From WLMZ01 sp043753895 (GTDB taxonomy: Bacteria; Actinomycetota; Acidimicrobiia; Acidimicrobiales; Ilumatobacteraceae), in NCBI GenBank assembly GCA_043753895.1, contig JAYUWK010000001.1:86704-150703 (forward strand): a stretch of DNA of 64,000 nt, given 5' to 3'. Below the pieces are notes generated by a model. That model saw only the letters and a list, made by a program, of their open reading frames with translations. It searched no databases and was not told the DNA's origin. Each line of letters starts with the position of its first letter. Positions within the stretch are counted from its first letter, which is position 1. This document shows, piece by piece, positions 49,012-58,358 of the stretch. Made by a program: the position numbers and the translations under genes.

Positions 49012-50556
49012 CTACGTGCTCGGTCTTGTCGCCGATCGAGCGGTCGACTTCACGAACATCGCCGCCGCTGCCGCCGCAACGGCCACCCCGGCCGCCACGA
49101 GGAACGCTGCGCGATACGACGACTCGAGACCCGATGGCTCTCGTGCTGCCTGCACCGCGGTCATGACCACCGCGCCGAGCACCGCTCCCATTTGCGACGC
49201 AAGTTGCTGCATCGCGCCGGCGACGCCGAGGTTGGCGTCATCGACCGCGTTCGCCACCAACGACGTGAGCGCAGGACTGCTCACGCCGATACCGGCACCC
49301 GACAGACTGAGTGCGAGCACCACGATCCAGATCGAGGAGGTGTTGGTGACTCCGGCAAACACGAGCATCGACATCGCCACGCACAGCGCACCGAACACAC
49401 CCGTGGTGCGTTCGCCGACGCGAATGGTGACATAGCCCGCCAGCGGGGCGATGATCGCGAACGTGAGCGGCCGGGAGATGATCACATTGCCGATCTCGGT
49501 CTTACCGAGGTGTAGCACGTTCTCGAGCAGACGAGGCGCGAAGAGAAATCCGCCCATGTACGCGAAATTGGCCAGGCTCTGACTGAGCACGGGCAATGCC
49601 ACATTGCGCGTCCGCAACCAGTGCAGCGGGAGCAGCGGCGCTTCGGCGCGGCCCTCGAACCACAAGAACAGGCGCAGGTTCAGCGCGCTGATGGCGAAAC
49701 AGGCAATCGTTGCCGCGCTGTGCCAGCCCCAATGCGCTCCCTGTGAAATACCTGCCAGGAGCGCAGACGCGCCGAGGCCGAGCGTGACCGAGCCGGCGAC
49801 ATCGAATTTGACCCGATCCGCCCGCTCGGTATCGGGTAGTAGCCACATCGCCACGATCACACCGATGAAGCACAGCGGCGCCTGCACCATGAAGATCGCC
49901 CGCCAGCCAACTGACTCCACCAACGCTGCGCCGGCCACCACACCGATGACCGGCGCACCGGCGTTGACGAAGCTCCAATAGCTGAGCGGCTTCACCCGTT
50001 CCTCTGGGGCGAACAGTCGATTGATGTATGCCATGGTGGACGGACCAGTCGCCGCTCCGGCAGAGGCACTGAGCGTGCGGAACACGATCATCGAGAGTGC
50101 ACTCCACGACAGCGCGGTCAGCACCGCGAAGATTCCTGCACCGAGCAACCCGCCGACGAAGACACGCTTGTGTCCCCAGAGGTCGCCCGCCTTGCCGTAC
50201 GCCGGCCCGACCACACCGAATGCAAGCATCGGGCCGGTGATGCTCCAACTCATGGTCGCTTCGGTGGTGTTGAACTCCTTGGCGATGTCCTTCAGCGACA
50301 CCACCAAGATGGTGATGGTGAACGCAACCGTGAAGAGCCCGGACAGGACCACGATGAGCAGCGCCCATCGTCGATCGATGCCAACCGATTTTGCGATACG
50401 ACGGCGTAGCACGATCGGCCACGCGACGACCGCGATCTCCTCGAGGCCCGCACCATCGACTTCGAGTGTGTCGCGACCGACCCTCGCGTGCAGCGTGCGG
50501 TCGCCAGGACCGGGTGCAGACGGCCTACGTGCACCGGGCTCGTCAGCCTCGTTCAC
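49012..50556 (-). CDS. MFS drug-efflux transporter (EmrB/QacA type)
   Basis: A 514-residue membrane protein with about 14 hydrophobic helices. Visible: LLIVVLSGLFTVAFTITILV (TM1), KAGDLWGHKRVFVGGLLGAG (loop 2-3 motif A, G-x-L-x-D-x-x-G-x-(K/R)-like), and YWSFVNAGAPVIGVVAGAAL (motif C region). A 60-residue soluble N-terminal extension is unusual. GTG at 50556 overlaps the SDR stop (GTGA), so it is translated with the SDR. Substrate unknown. Confidence 0.88.
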   Translation of the reverse strand: MNEADEPGARRPSAPGPGDRTLHARVGRDTLEVDGAGLEEIAVVAWPIVLRRRIAKSVGIDRRWALLIVVLSGLFTVAFTITILVVSLKDIAKEFNTTEATMSWSITGPMLAFGVVGPAYGKAGDLWGHKRVFVGGLLGAGIFAVLTALSWSALSMIVFRTLSASAGAATGPSTMAYINRLFAPEERVKPLSYWSFVNAGAPVIGVVAGAALVESVGWRAIFMVQAPLCFIGVIVAMWLLPDTERADRVKFDVAGSVTLGLGASALLAGISQGAHWGWHSAATIACFAISALNLRLFLWFEGRAEAPLLPLHWLRTRNVALPVLSQSLANFAYMGGFLFAPRLLENVLHLGKTEIGNVIISRPLTFAIIAPLAGYVTIRVGERTTGVFGALCVAMSMLVFAGVTNTSSIWIVVLALSLSGAGIGVSSPALTSLVANAVDDANLGVAGAMQQLASQMGAVLGAVVMTAVQAAREPSGLESSYRAAFLVAAGVAVAAAAAAMFVKSTARSATRPST

Positions 50557-51425
50557 TCCGCGAGAGGAGCCAACGCCACCCCAAGACCGGCCACTGTCCA
50601 GCGGTCATCCTGTTCGACCTTGTCACCCATCGCCCACGTGTTGACACGCGTGACATTGCCACCCTGCACGAAAAAGGTCTCGCCGGTGAAGGGACATTCG
50701 GCAGTGGCCAGATATGCCACGAGCGGCGAGATGTTGGCAGGATCCCACATGTCGAATGCGCCCTCTTTCGGGGCCATGATGTCGGGCAAACCCGGGGTGG
50801 CGAGCGTGAGCCGCGTACGCGCGCCTGGGGCGATGCAGTTGCTCTTCACGTTGTAGCGCACGAGTTCCTTCGCGGCGATCTGACTGAACGTGGCAATGCC
50901 TGACTTCGCAGCGCCGTAGTTCGCCTGACCTGGGTTACTGAATAGACCAGATGTGGACGATGTGTGCACCACGTTGCGAGGCTTGTCGGCACCGGCCTTG
51001 TGCTGTTCGCGCCAATAGGCGGCGGCCCAGCGGGTGGGTGCGAAGTGGCCCTTGAGGTGAACGGCGATCACGGCATCCCATTCCTCTTCGGTCATGTTCA
51101 CCAACACACGGTCACGCAGGATGCCGGCATTGTTGATGAGGATGTCGAGATCGCCGAAGGCCTCGATGGCACTGTTGATCAGGCGCTGCGATCCCTGCCA
51201 GTCGGCTACGTTGTCGCCGTTGACGATCGCCTCACCGCCCATCGCGCGGATTTCGGCTGCGACCTCCTGAGCGGGAGTCACATCGGTGCCTGTGCCATCG
51301 TTGGCTCCGCCGAGGTCATTGACGACGACGCGGGCCCCCTCGGCCGCGAAGAGGATGGCATGTTCGCGCCCGATGCCGCGGCCTGCTCCCGTAATGATGG
51401 CTACGCGTCCGTCAAGTGATCCCAT
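50553..51425 (-). CDS. Short-chain dehydrogenase/reductase
   Basis: A 290-residue SDR. Visible: VAIITGAGRGIGREHAILFA (cofactor loop), NNAGILRDRVLVNMTEEEWD near residue 100, catalytic Ser in VVHTSSTSGLFSNPG near 150 and YGAAKSGIATFSQIAAKE (YxxxK). This subgroup resembles the dehydrogenase part of MaoC/HSD17B4-type enzymes acting on acyl-CoA; inference only. ATG at 51425 starts the canonical MGSLDGRVA. The MFS gene overlaps its stop. Confidence 0.93.
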   Translation of the reverse strand: MGSLDGRVAIITGAGRGIGREHAILFAAEGARVVVNDLGGANDGTGTDVTPAQEVAAEIRAMGGEAIVNGDNVADWQGSQRLINSAIEAFGDLDILINNAGILRDRVLVNMTEEEWDAVIAVHLKGHFAPTRWAAAYWREQHKAGADKPRNVVHTSSTSGLFSNPGQANYGAAKSGIATFSQIAAKELVRYNVKSNCIAPGARTRLTLATPGLPDIMAPKEGAFDMWDPANISPLVAYLATAECPFTGETFFVQGGNVTRVNTWAMGDKVEQDDRWTVAGLGVALAPLAE

Positions 51426-51506
51426 AGTCCGAGACGCTAATGACTCTGCGGCTCGAAGGGCGAAACGGAACCAACCCAACGATGAGTTGCACGCGCTAGA
51501 AGGGCG

Positions 51507-53534
51507 CTAGAAGTAGAACAGGTCGATGGCCGTACCGCGAAGGATCTGTTGGCCCACGATCACCGGATTGGGTCCGACCTGAACGGCGTAGAGAACACCC
51601 GCCGTGTTGCCGGTGACGGTGCCCACGGTCAGCCCCGCCGCCGTCAGGGCGGCCTGAACCGAGGGGAAGTCGAGACCGCTGAGCGAGGGCAACAACACCA
51701 GGTCGGGTCCCTTGGAAATGGCGATGGTCACCGATGAACCTCGATCCACTTGTGTGCCCGCAGGCAACGACTGATCGGCCACCTGCCCGACAGGGACAGC
51801 CGTGCTGAAGATGTCGTCCGCGCGCACAACGCTAAGTTGCACCGCGGTGAGCGCTGCCGTTGCCGCCGCCTCGTCGAGGCCCGACAGCGCGGGTACGACC
51901 CGCGGCGCCGGCCCCTTCGAGACCATTACGGCAACAGTGGTCCCGGGTGTCACTTCGGTTCCGGCAGTAAGGCTCGGCTGATCGGGCACCTTCCACGACA
52001 ACACGGTGCCCGAGGGCACCACCTCATCAAAGGCCTCGCCCGCCACCGTGATGGCGAGCTTCAGCCCGGTGAGCGTGGCGGTCGCCGCATCGAGCGTCAT
52101 CCCGGTAAGGTCGACCAACTTCGGTAGCGGTGGGCCATCGCTGACCACGAGCGTAAGGGGCTTACCCTCCGCAAGCTTTGTACCAGCGGGCGGGTCGGTG
52201 CGGATGATGTTGCCCATCACGGGCTGGCTCTCGCTGCGCTCGGTCTGCACCAGCACTGTCCACCCGTTGTCAGCAATCTGATTCTCGGCAACACCCTTCG
52301 CCACACCGACGAGGTCGGGAACGGCGTGAGATTTCGTGGCCAACACGCGATAGGCCACCAACCCACCGGCGACCAGCGCGAGCACCAGCACGAGCGATGC
52401 CAGAATCCATGAACGGCCACGCCGTCTTGGCTCGATGGCCTGGTCGTAGACCGGAGCCGCCATCGGTTCGCTCGCGACGATCCGGTCCGCTGCGACGGGT
52501 GCTGCAAGCGCCGCCACTGGCGCCGCTGTATCGACGACATCGGACTCGTCGGGCAGCTCGGACTCGTCGGGCAGCCCGGACACGGGCCGCAGGGTGGGTC
52601 CAGTTGGGTCGCCCGGACGGCGCATCCCGCCCGTGGTGTCGGAGAACTGGCTGCTGCCGGCGATGGGTATCGGGGCCGGGCGGGGTAACCGTTCGGCGGC
52701 CTGCATGAGCGCGCGGCCGAATTCAGACGCGGTGAACCGATCGGCTGCGAGCGGTCGACCCGCGCGTTCGAGCACCGAGGCCAACGGACCGAAGTCGGCC
52801 GAGACGGGCATCAGTTTGTCGATACGCGCGTTCAGCGTGGCCACAGTGGAATCCGACGCGAATGGAATGCTGCCGGTTACGGCTTCGATCAACACGAGGC
52901 AGAGTGAGTAGATGTCCGACGGCGCGCCGAGCGTGCCGTCCTGCGCTGACCCGCCCTGAGCCTGCTCGGGCGAGGCGTAGCGCGCTGCGTCGATGCCCAC
53001 CGCGGTCGGGTCTGCCCACATCTGGTCGGCAACAATGCGCGACAGTCCGACGTCGACAAGACGTAGATGACGATCGTCGTCGAACACCAGCGTGGCCGGT
53101 TTCAGATCGCGGTGCACGATGCCGCGCCGGTGGATGTAGTCGAGGCCACGGCACGCGTCGAGTCCGACGACGAGCGCCTGCGACGGCGACAACAATCGCC
53201 CCCGGTCGAGGATGTCGCGCAGGCTGCCACCGGAGAGGTATTCGAGCACGAGATAGGGCCGGGTGACCCCCTCGAATTGGTCGATACCCCAGTCGTACAC
53301 CGCGTTCACGTTGGGGTGCGTCAGCGATGAGGCAACCTGAGCTTCGGCGCGAAAACGCCGCTCGGCCATGGGTGTGGCGGCCCAGTCGCTGCTGAGGATC
53401 TTCACTGCAACAGGCCGTTGGAGCTGTTCGTCGACAGCATCCATGACCACACCGTCGCCGCCGGCACCCCGACGCTGATGCAGCCGGTAGCGGCCGGCGA
53501 GGAGCAGGCCTGAGAGCGCTTCGTTCGTCGCCAT
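51507..53534 (-). CDS. PASTA-domain Ser/Thr kinase-like membrane protein, possibly pseudokinase
   Basis: A 675-residue PknB-like protein: kinase domain (about residues 10-275), linker with DESELPDES repeats, a membrane helix (ILASLVLVLALVAGGLVAYR) near 380 and four PASTA domains to the C-terminus. The ATP lysine (RPVAVKIL) and HRDLK are kept. However, the invariant Asn of HRDLKxxN is Thr (HRDLKPAT), and DFG is DVG. The glycine loop is RRGAGGDG. The Asn binds Mg2+, so activity may be weak or absent. PASTA domains bind cell-wall fragments, so a cell-wall sensing role is likely. ATG at 53534 is chosen over TTG at 53540. Confidence 0.9.
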   Translation of the reverse strand: MATNEALSGLLLAGRYRLHQRRGAGGDGVVMDAVDEQLQRPVAVKILSSDWAATPMAERRFRAEAQVASSLTHPNVNAVYDWGIDQFEGVTRPYLVLEYLSGGSLRDILDRGRLLSPSQALVVGLDACRGLDYIHRRGIVHRDLKPATLVFDDDRHLRLVDVGLSRIVADQMWADPTAVGIDAARYASPEQAQGGSAQDGTLGAPSDIYSLCLVLIEAVTGSIPFASDSTVATLNARIDKLMPVSADFGPLASVLERAGRPLAADRFTASEFGRALMQAAERLPRPAPIPIAGSSQFSDTTGGMRRPGDPTGPTLRPVSGLPDESELPDESDVVDTAAPVAALAAPVAADRIVASEPMAAPVYDQAIEPRRRGRSWILASLVLVLALVAGGLVAYRVLATKSHAVPDLVGVAKGVAENQIADNGWTVLVQTERSESQPVMGNIIRTDPPAGTKLAEGKPLTLVVSDGPPLPKLVDLTGMTLDAATATLTGLKLAITVAGEAFDEVVPSGTVLSWKVPDQPSLTAGTEVTPGTTVAVMVSKGPAPRVVPALSGLDEAAATAALTAVQLSVVRADDIFSTAVPVGQVADQSLPAGTQVDRGSSVTIAISKGPDLVLLPSLSGLDFPSVQAALTAAGLTVGTVTGNTAGVLYAVQVGPNPVIVGQQILRGTAIDLFYF

Positions 53535-53665
53535 GGGCAACTGAACCTACCGTGTCGTGAGCGCGAGTGGGCAGCGCCCCATCGGGGGCTACACATGCTG
53601 AACGGTCGAGGCAGAACTTGCAGCCGACGGTGGTAATTGCACAGTGGCCGATGAGAATAGGGGCG

Positions 53666-54139
53666 ATGAGACACCACAGTCCTGCAACGAAACTGAAAAT
53701 TGCCAGCATTGCCGTCGGTATCGGTCTGCTTCTGGTGGTGCTTGGTGTCAGCGCATCGGTCACCGGACGCGATGCACAGAACCTGCCCGCACAGATCCAG
53801 AGCATCAACCCCGTGCGCAGCGCGACCCAGGTACAGATGCAGGAAAAGATCCAGGTCGATCTCATCGATGGCTATACCGGTGTGCTGGTTGTCAATAACG
53901 TCGAGCTCCCGGTGGTCAGCCTCGACGCGCTGCCACCCGCGCAACCGGGCCAGCAGGTCACGCTGCCGCTGGTCACCATTTTCGAGCCCGGCAACAACAC
54001 GTTGTCGTTCCAGCCCACCAAGGGCGCCCTGATCGAGAAATACAACACCGGTGTGAACACCGTCGTGGTGCGCTACTGGAAGATTGTCGACGGCCCCAAC
54101 GCGTCGCGGTCGTTCACGTGGCAGTTCGACGTGATCTAA
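53666..54139 (+). CDS. Conserved hypothetical protein with N-terminal membrane anchor
   Basis: A 157-residue protein with one membrane helix near the start (KIASIAVGIGLLLVVLGVSA), then an extracytoplasmic beta-rich domain (SATQVQMQEKIQVDLIDGYT, VTLPLVTIFEPGNNTLSFQP, VNTVVVRYWKIVDG). I do not recognise a named family. It is divergent from the PASTA kinase, which suggests, without proof, an envelope role. ATG at 53666 has AGGGG upstream; ATG at 53651 is an alternative. Confidence 0.75.
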   Translation: MRHHSPATKLKIASIAVGIGLLLVVLGVSASVTGRDAQNLPAQIQSINPVRSATQVQMQEKIQVDLIDGYTGVLVVNNVELPVVSLDALPPAQPGQQVTLPLVTIFEPGNNTLSFQPTKGALIEKYNTGVNTVVVRYWKIVDGPNASRSFTWQFDVI

Positions 54140-56199
54140 ACCGCCGCCGGTAGCTCGCCGGTTTCGAGCAGATGCGCGAAGCCGGTGTCGTCGAGAATGG
54201 GCACGCCGAGGTCGGTGGCCTTGGTGAGTTTGGACGCGCCGGGATCGACTCCAACGACGACAGCGAAGGTCTTCGCGCTCACGCTGCCCGGGCTCTTGCC
54301 GCCGCGATCTTTGATGGCCACCTCGGCTTCCTCGCGGGTGTAGCCGGCCAGCGTGCCGGTGACGACCACCGCTTTACCGGCAAGTACTTGAGCCTGACGG
54401 CTGACCACCACATTGCCGAATTCGACTCCGGCATCGCGCAACTTGGCGATGAACGCGATGTTTGCCGACTGCGCGAACCACCCCACGATGGAGGCAGCGA
54501 TAACCGCACCCACCCCGTCGGTGGTGGCAAGATCGGCTTCAGAGGCGTGCATGATGGTATCGAGCGTGCCGAACGCACGGCTCAACCCTTCAGCCGCCGA
54601 CGGGCCGAGGTGCTTGATCCCCAGCGCCGTGAGGAGCTTTGGCAGCGAACGTTTCTTCGAATCCTGGATCGCGCTGACCAGCTTGTCGGCACTGATCCGG
54701 CCGAAGCCCTCGAGTTGCATGAGTTGCTCGACAGTAAGCGAATAGATGTCGGCAGCATCGTTCACCAAGCCTGCATCACTGAGTTGAAACACGGTTCGTT
54801 CGCCAAGACCCTCGATGTCCATCGCGCCGCGTGTGGCGAAATAGATGATGCGCTGATCACGCTGGAACGGACACTCGGGTTCGACGCAACGGGTGTCGGA
54901 TTCGCCCTCGAGCCGCACCAGTTCGCTACCCAGTGGACACGTGCATGTCGTGGGGAATTGCCACGGCACACTTGCGGCCGGGCGCAGCGACAACACGGGG
55001 CCAACGACCTCGGGGATCACGTCGCCGGCCTTGCGTACCACCACGGTGTCACCCGGGCGCACGTCTTTCAGGCGCACCTGATCCTGGTTGTGCAAGGTGG
55101 CCATACCCACGGTGGAACCACCCACGAACACCGGCTCGAGTACCGCAAACGGCGTCGCACGACCGGTGCGCCCAATGGACACCATGATGTCGCGCAATAG
55201 TGTGGTGCGTTCCTCGGGCGGGAACTTGAACGCAATGGCCCAGCGGGGTGCGCGCGACGTGAAACCCAGACGCTCGCGCTTGGCGAGATCGTCGATCTTC
55301 ACGACGCAGCCATCGATCTCGTACTCGAGATCGTGGCGATGATGTTGCCAGTGCGAGCAGAACTCGGCCACACCGTGCATATCGGGCAGCGACTGGATCT
55401 TCGGGTTCACCGGGAAACCCAGTGAGTGGACGAACTCGAGTGTGGCGTGGTGCGAGGTGAACTCGGGCCCACCGACGACCTCGCCGAGCTGATAGCTCCA
55501 GAAGCTGAGTTCACGACTGGCCGTGACACTTGGATTCTTCTGACGAAGGCTGCCTGCGGCAGAGTTACGTGGGTTCACGAACAACCTCTCGCCGGCCTGC
55601 ATCGCGCGCTGGTTCATCGCCTCGAAACTGGCGAGCGGCATGTAGATCTCGCCACGCACTTCGAGCACATCGGGGACGTCGGGGCCAACAAGTCGATGGG
55701 GGATGGCAGCAATGGTCATCACGTTTGCAGTCACGTCCTCGCCGACACGACCATCGCCTCGCGTCGCGGCCTGGACGAGTTGGCCACGTTCGTAGCGCAG
55801 ACTCATCGCCAATCCATCGATCTTCAGCTCGCACACGAACGAGACCGGTTCTTCATCCTCGGCTGCATCGGCACCGCCACCACGAAGACCGCGTGAGACC
55901 CGGTCGCCCCATGCGGCGAGTTCGTCGATGTTCATCGCGTTGTCGAGGCTCGTCATGGGCACCCGATGCGTGACGGGTGAGAACGTGACGGGCACCACGC
56001 CGCCCACGCGCCGGGTGGGCGAATCGTCGGTTGCCATCTCGGGGTACTGCTCCTCGAGACTCTGCAGTTCGCGCAAGAGAGCATCGAAGTCGGCGTCGCT
56101 GATGCTCGGATCGTCGAGTTCGTAGTAGCGATAGATGTGTTCCGTGAGCTGCGAACGCAGGTCGTGTACTCGCGCTCGGATATCAGTCGGGACGGCCAC
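54136..56199 (-). CDS. ligA: NAD-dependent DNA ligase
   Basis: Seals nicks in replication and repair. The 687-residue protein has all LigA domains: Ia (residues 1-70), adenylation with the AMP-lysine in CELKIDGLAMSLRYERG near 125, OB-fold, a Zn site (CTCPLGSELVRL, DTRCVEPECPFQ), four helix-hairpin-helix units and a C-terminal BRCT domain from about 600. Start is GTG at 56199. Its stop overlaps the convergent hypothetical gene by 4 bases. Confidence 0.97.
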   Translation of the reverse strand: MAVPTDIRARVHDLRSQLTEHIYRYYELDDPSISDADFDALLRELQSLEEQYPEMATDDSPTRRVGGVVPVTFSPVTHRVPMTSLDNAMNIDELAAWGDRVSRGLRGGGADAAEDEEPVSFVCELKIDGLAMSLRYERGQLVQAATRGDGRVGEDVTANVMTIAAIPHRLVGPDVPDVLEVRGEIYMPLASFEAMNQRAMQAGERLFVNPRNSAAGSLRQKNPSVTASRELSFWSYQLGEVVGGPEFTSHHATLEFVHSLGFPVNPKIQSLPDMHGVAEFCSHWQHHRHDLEYEIDGCVVKIDDLAKRERLGFTSRAPRWAIAFKFPPEERTTLLRDIMVSIGRTGRATPFAVLEPVFVGGSTVGMATLHNQDQVRLKDVRPGDTVVVRKAGDVIPEVVGPVLSLRPAASVPWQFPTTCTCPLGSELVRLEGESDTRCVEPECPFQRDQRIIYFATRGAMDIEGLGERTVFQLSDAGLVNDAADIYSLTVEQLMQLEGFGRISADKLVSAIQDSKKRSLPKLLTALGIKHLGPSAAEGLSRAFGTLDTIMHASEADLATTDGVGAVIAASIVGWFAQSANIAFIAKLRDAGVEFGNVVVSRQAQVLAGKAVVVTGTLAGYTREEAEVAIKDRGGKSPGSVSAKTFAVVVGVDPGASKLTKATDLGVPILDDTGFAHLLETGELPAAV

Positions 56200-56222
56200 G
56201 GCAGAACCCTACCGAAGGGGTG

Positions 56223-57266
56223 TCACGCACCAAACGCAAATCGGGTGGCCGCAGCCTGATCCCGAACGCGTCGCGACAACTCGCGGTTGATGCGTAGTAC
56301 GCGTTCGGCCACGCCGCTGCTGTGCATACCCAACCCGCATTCCGGCGTGACGAGACTCTGCTGACGCAACAGCGATGGATCGCAGCCGCGCTGCACGAGC
56401 TGGCACCACAGCGCGCACAGTTGCTTCCACGGGCGTTCGGCCGACATGGGGACAGGACCGTCGGTAGCCACCGCACCCCAGGCGATCCATCCGCCACTGT
56501 CCAGATAGCGCTGGAGGTAACCGGCGCTGTCCGCCAACGATGCACGCACCGGCAGCGACAACAGCGTTGGCCCGGCGGCGATGAGCGACGCCCAATCGGC
56601 GTCGGAGCAGCAGTGCACGCCTGCCACGGCCACGGGCTCGATGACCGCCAAAGCACCGGACAGCAGGTCGACTGCCACATCGGGAGCCAGTGCGAAACCG
56701 GGTTCCATCACGGCGTCGAATTCGGGTTCGTCGAGAACAACGATCTGCTCACAGCCCGGCAATGCCGCCGTGACGGCGTCGAGCAGGTGCTGAACGTGTG
56801 CACGCACGGCGCGAACCGCAACATCGAAGGCGGTGCTTGCTGGCACGCCCGCACGCTGCAATGCCAGACCGAGCGTGATCGGACCGACGAACTGCCACTT
56901 GACGGGGCCCACCACATCTGTCGCATCGGCGAGGAAGGCGCGGAAACTTGCAAATGCATCGTGTTCGAGATCGGTGCGGACCGGCGCCAACGCATCAATG
57001 CTCGCGGCATCGATGGCGATCGAGCCATACTGCCCAACAGTGACACCATTGAGCCCCACCAACGCCTGAGCGATCATGTTCTCGGCGGGTGATCGCTTCG
57101 GCAGCGTGGGAATGGTGATGATGTCAGTGGCCGACCGGCTGAGGGACATCGCGTCTGATACCGACAAATGCGGCAGGCTGCCGATCGCCATCGACATACC
57201 ACCCTGCACACGTGTGGACACACGCGACGCGGTGGAGAAGCGGTGCGCTCCTGAATTTGATGACAT
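56223..57266 (-). CDS. MetE-like (cobalamin-independent methionine synthase C-terminal type) protein
   Basis: A 347-residue protein corresponding to the catalytic half of MetE. The start MAIGSLPHLSVSDAM, the middle QIVVLDEPEFDAVMEPGF, and the Zn ligands VHCCSD and LVTPECGLG support a thiol-methyltransferase fold. No folate-binding N-terminal half is present, so the methyl donor and acceptor are uncertain. ATG at 57266 has GGAGAGG upstream. A short tandem repeat lies directly before that site. It is cotranscribed, or nearly so, ahead of ligA. Confidence 0.8.
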   Translation of the reverse strand: MSSNSGAHRFSTASRVSTRVQGGMSMAIGSLPHLSVSDAMSLSRSATDIITIPTLPKRSPAENMIAQALVGLNGVTVGQYGSIAIDAASIDALAPVRTDLEHDAFASFRAFLADATDVVGPVKWQFVGPITLGLALQRAGVPASTAFDVAVRAVRAHVQHLLDAVTAALPGCEQIVVLDEPEFDAVMEPGFALAPDVAVDLLSGALAVIEPVAVAGVHCCSDADWASLIAAGPTLLSLPVRASLADSAGYLQRYLDSGGWIAWGAVATDGPVPMSAERPWKQLCALWCQLVQRGCDPSLLRQQSLVTPECGLGMHSSGVAERVLRINRELSRRVRDQAAATRFAFGA

Positions 57267-57280
57267 CGCTACACCTCTCC

Positions 57281-57323
57281 GGTTGCTGTTCTGGGTGCTG
57301 TTGTGGGTTGCCGTTGTGGGTTG
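57281..57323. repeat. Three tandem 13-bp repeats before the MetE-like gene
   Basis: Units TGCYGTTSTGGGT at 57284, 57296 and 57309 (A/C-rich CAACCCACAACGG on the coding strand), ending directly before the ribosome binding site. Confidence 0.7.
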
Positions 57324-57479
57324 TGCACGGACTGCAGCCGTTATCGTGTCACAGGCAGACGGCGAAATGCCGTACCGGAATTTTCCGGAAACCCAATGTT
57401 CATCAACGATGACGAGTCGCACCATGCACATGCAAACTCAACGATGTGGACGAGCCGTGCAGCCATGTGGTAGCGCCGC

Positions 57480-58358
57480 GTGACGCGTCGCTCGGATGTC
57501 GCGCTCTGGATGGCGCGCCTTGTCTGGTTGTTCCAGCCGCTCGCCTTCGTCACTCTCCTGAACGAAGCAACCGGCCATCTGTCCGACATCGGTCGCGTCA
57601 TCGTGGCCGGCACCGCTTGGGCTGTGTGGGCCACGGTCCTCCTCGCGGCCTTCGTGCCGAGCACGGTGAGTATCACCGTCGGCAGATTGGTGGCCCCGAT
57701 GCTGACGGTGGTTGCGGTGATGTGTGGCATCGTCGGTGTTGCCGGATCGCGCCTAGCCCTCTCAATCGGTGCCTCCACACTCGCCGTTGTCGTGTGGTTC
57801 AGCGGCGAGGTCGGCACCGCCTTGGCACAGGGCTCGGCGTATGGCGCAGAACAACGCTTCCCATTGCGACCGCCCCTGCCACTGTTCGTGCCGATGTCGG
57901 TCTCATGGATACTGTTGTGCTCGGCATCGCTCGCTGGAGTCACGTTGCTCGCAAACCGGTTGTGGATCGCCGGCGCGCTCTTGGTCGTCGTCGCGAAGGT
58001 GATGGCGTTCCTCGTCGGACCCCGCTTTCACCAACTGTCGCGGCGCTGGTTGGTTGTGATGCCGGCCGGGGTGGTGGTGCACGATCCGATGATGCTCACC
58101 GAGAATGCCCTGTTCCGTTCGAGCCAACTCGCTGCTGTGCACCTCGCGCCAGCCGACACGGAGGCAGCCGATCTCACCGGCGGTACCAGTGGAGTGCCCA
58201 TCGAGATCGTGCTCCGCACGATGGACACCATCGTCAAGGCCGGCACTCGCGCCGATCCTGCGGGTACGGCACTCCACGTGCTGAGCGTGCTCGTCAGCCC
58301 CACCCGCCCCGGTCAGGCGCTCAACGCGGCTGCCGCTCGCCGCCTCCCTGTGGGCTGA
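57480..58358 (+). CDS. Conserved hypothetical integral membrane protein
   Basis: A 292-residue protein with five or six membrane helices in the first 190 residues (LARLVWLFQPLAFVTLLNEA; VIVAGTAWAVWATVLLAAF; SWILLCSASLAGVTLLAN) and a soluble C-terminal domain from about 200 (VVVHDPMMLTENALFRSSQL, then VPIEIVLRTMDTIVKAG). No family recognised. Its 3' end overlaps mnmA convergently by 38 bases. Confidence 0.8.
   Translation: MTRRSDVALWMARLVWLFQPLAFVTLLNEATGHLSDIGRVIVAGTAWAVWATVLLAAFVPSTVSITVGRLVAPMLTVVAVMCGIVGVAGSRLALSIGASTLAVVVWFSGEVGTALAQGSAYGAEQRFPLRPPLPLFVPMSVSWILLCSASLAGVTLLANRLWIAGALLVVVAKVMAFLVGPRFHQLSRRWLVVMPAGVVVHDPMMLTENALFRSSQLAAVHLAPADTEAADLTGGTSGVPIEIVLRTMDTIVKAGTRADPAGTALHVLSVLVSPTRPGQALNAAAARRLPVG

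Noticed and set aside
57267..57430. A riboswitch upstream of the MetE-like gene
   Set aside because: No SAM, cobalamin or SAH riboswitch core could be recognised; the region is dominated by a short tandem repeat.
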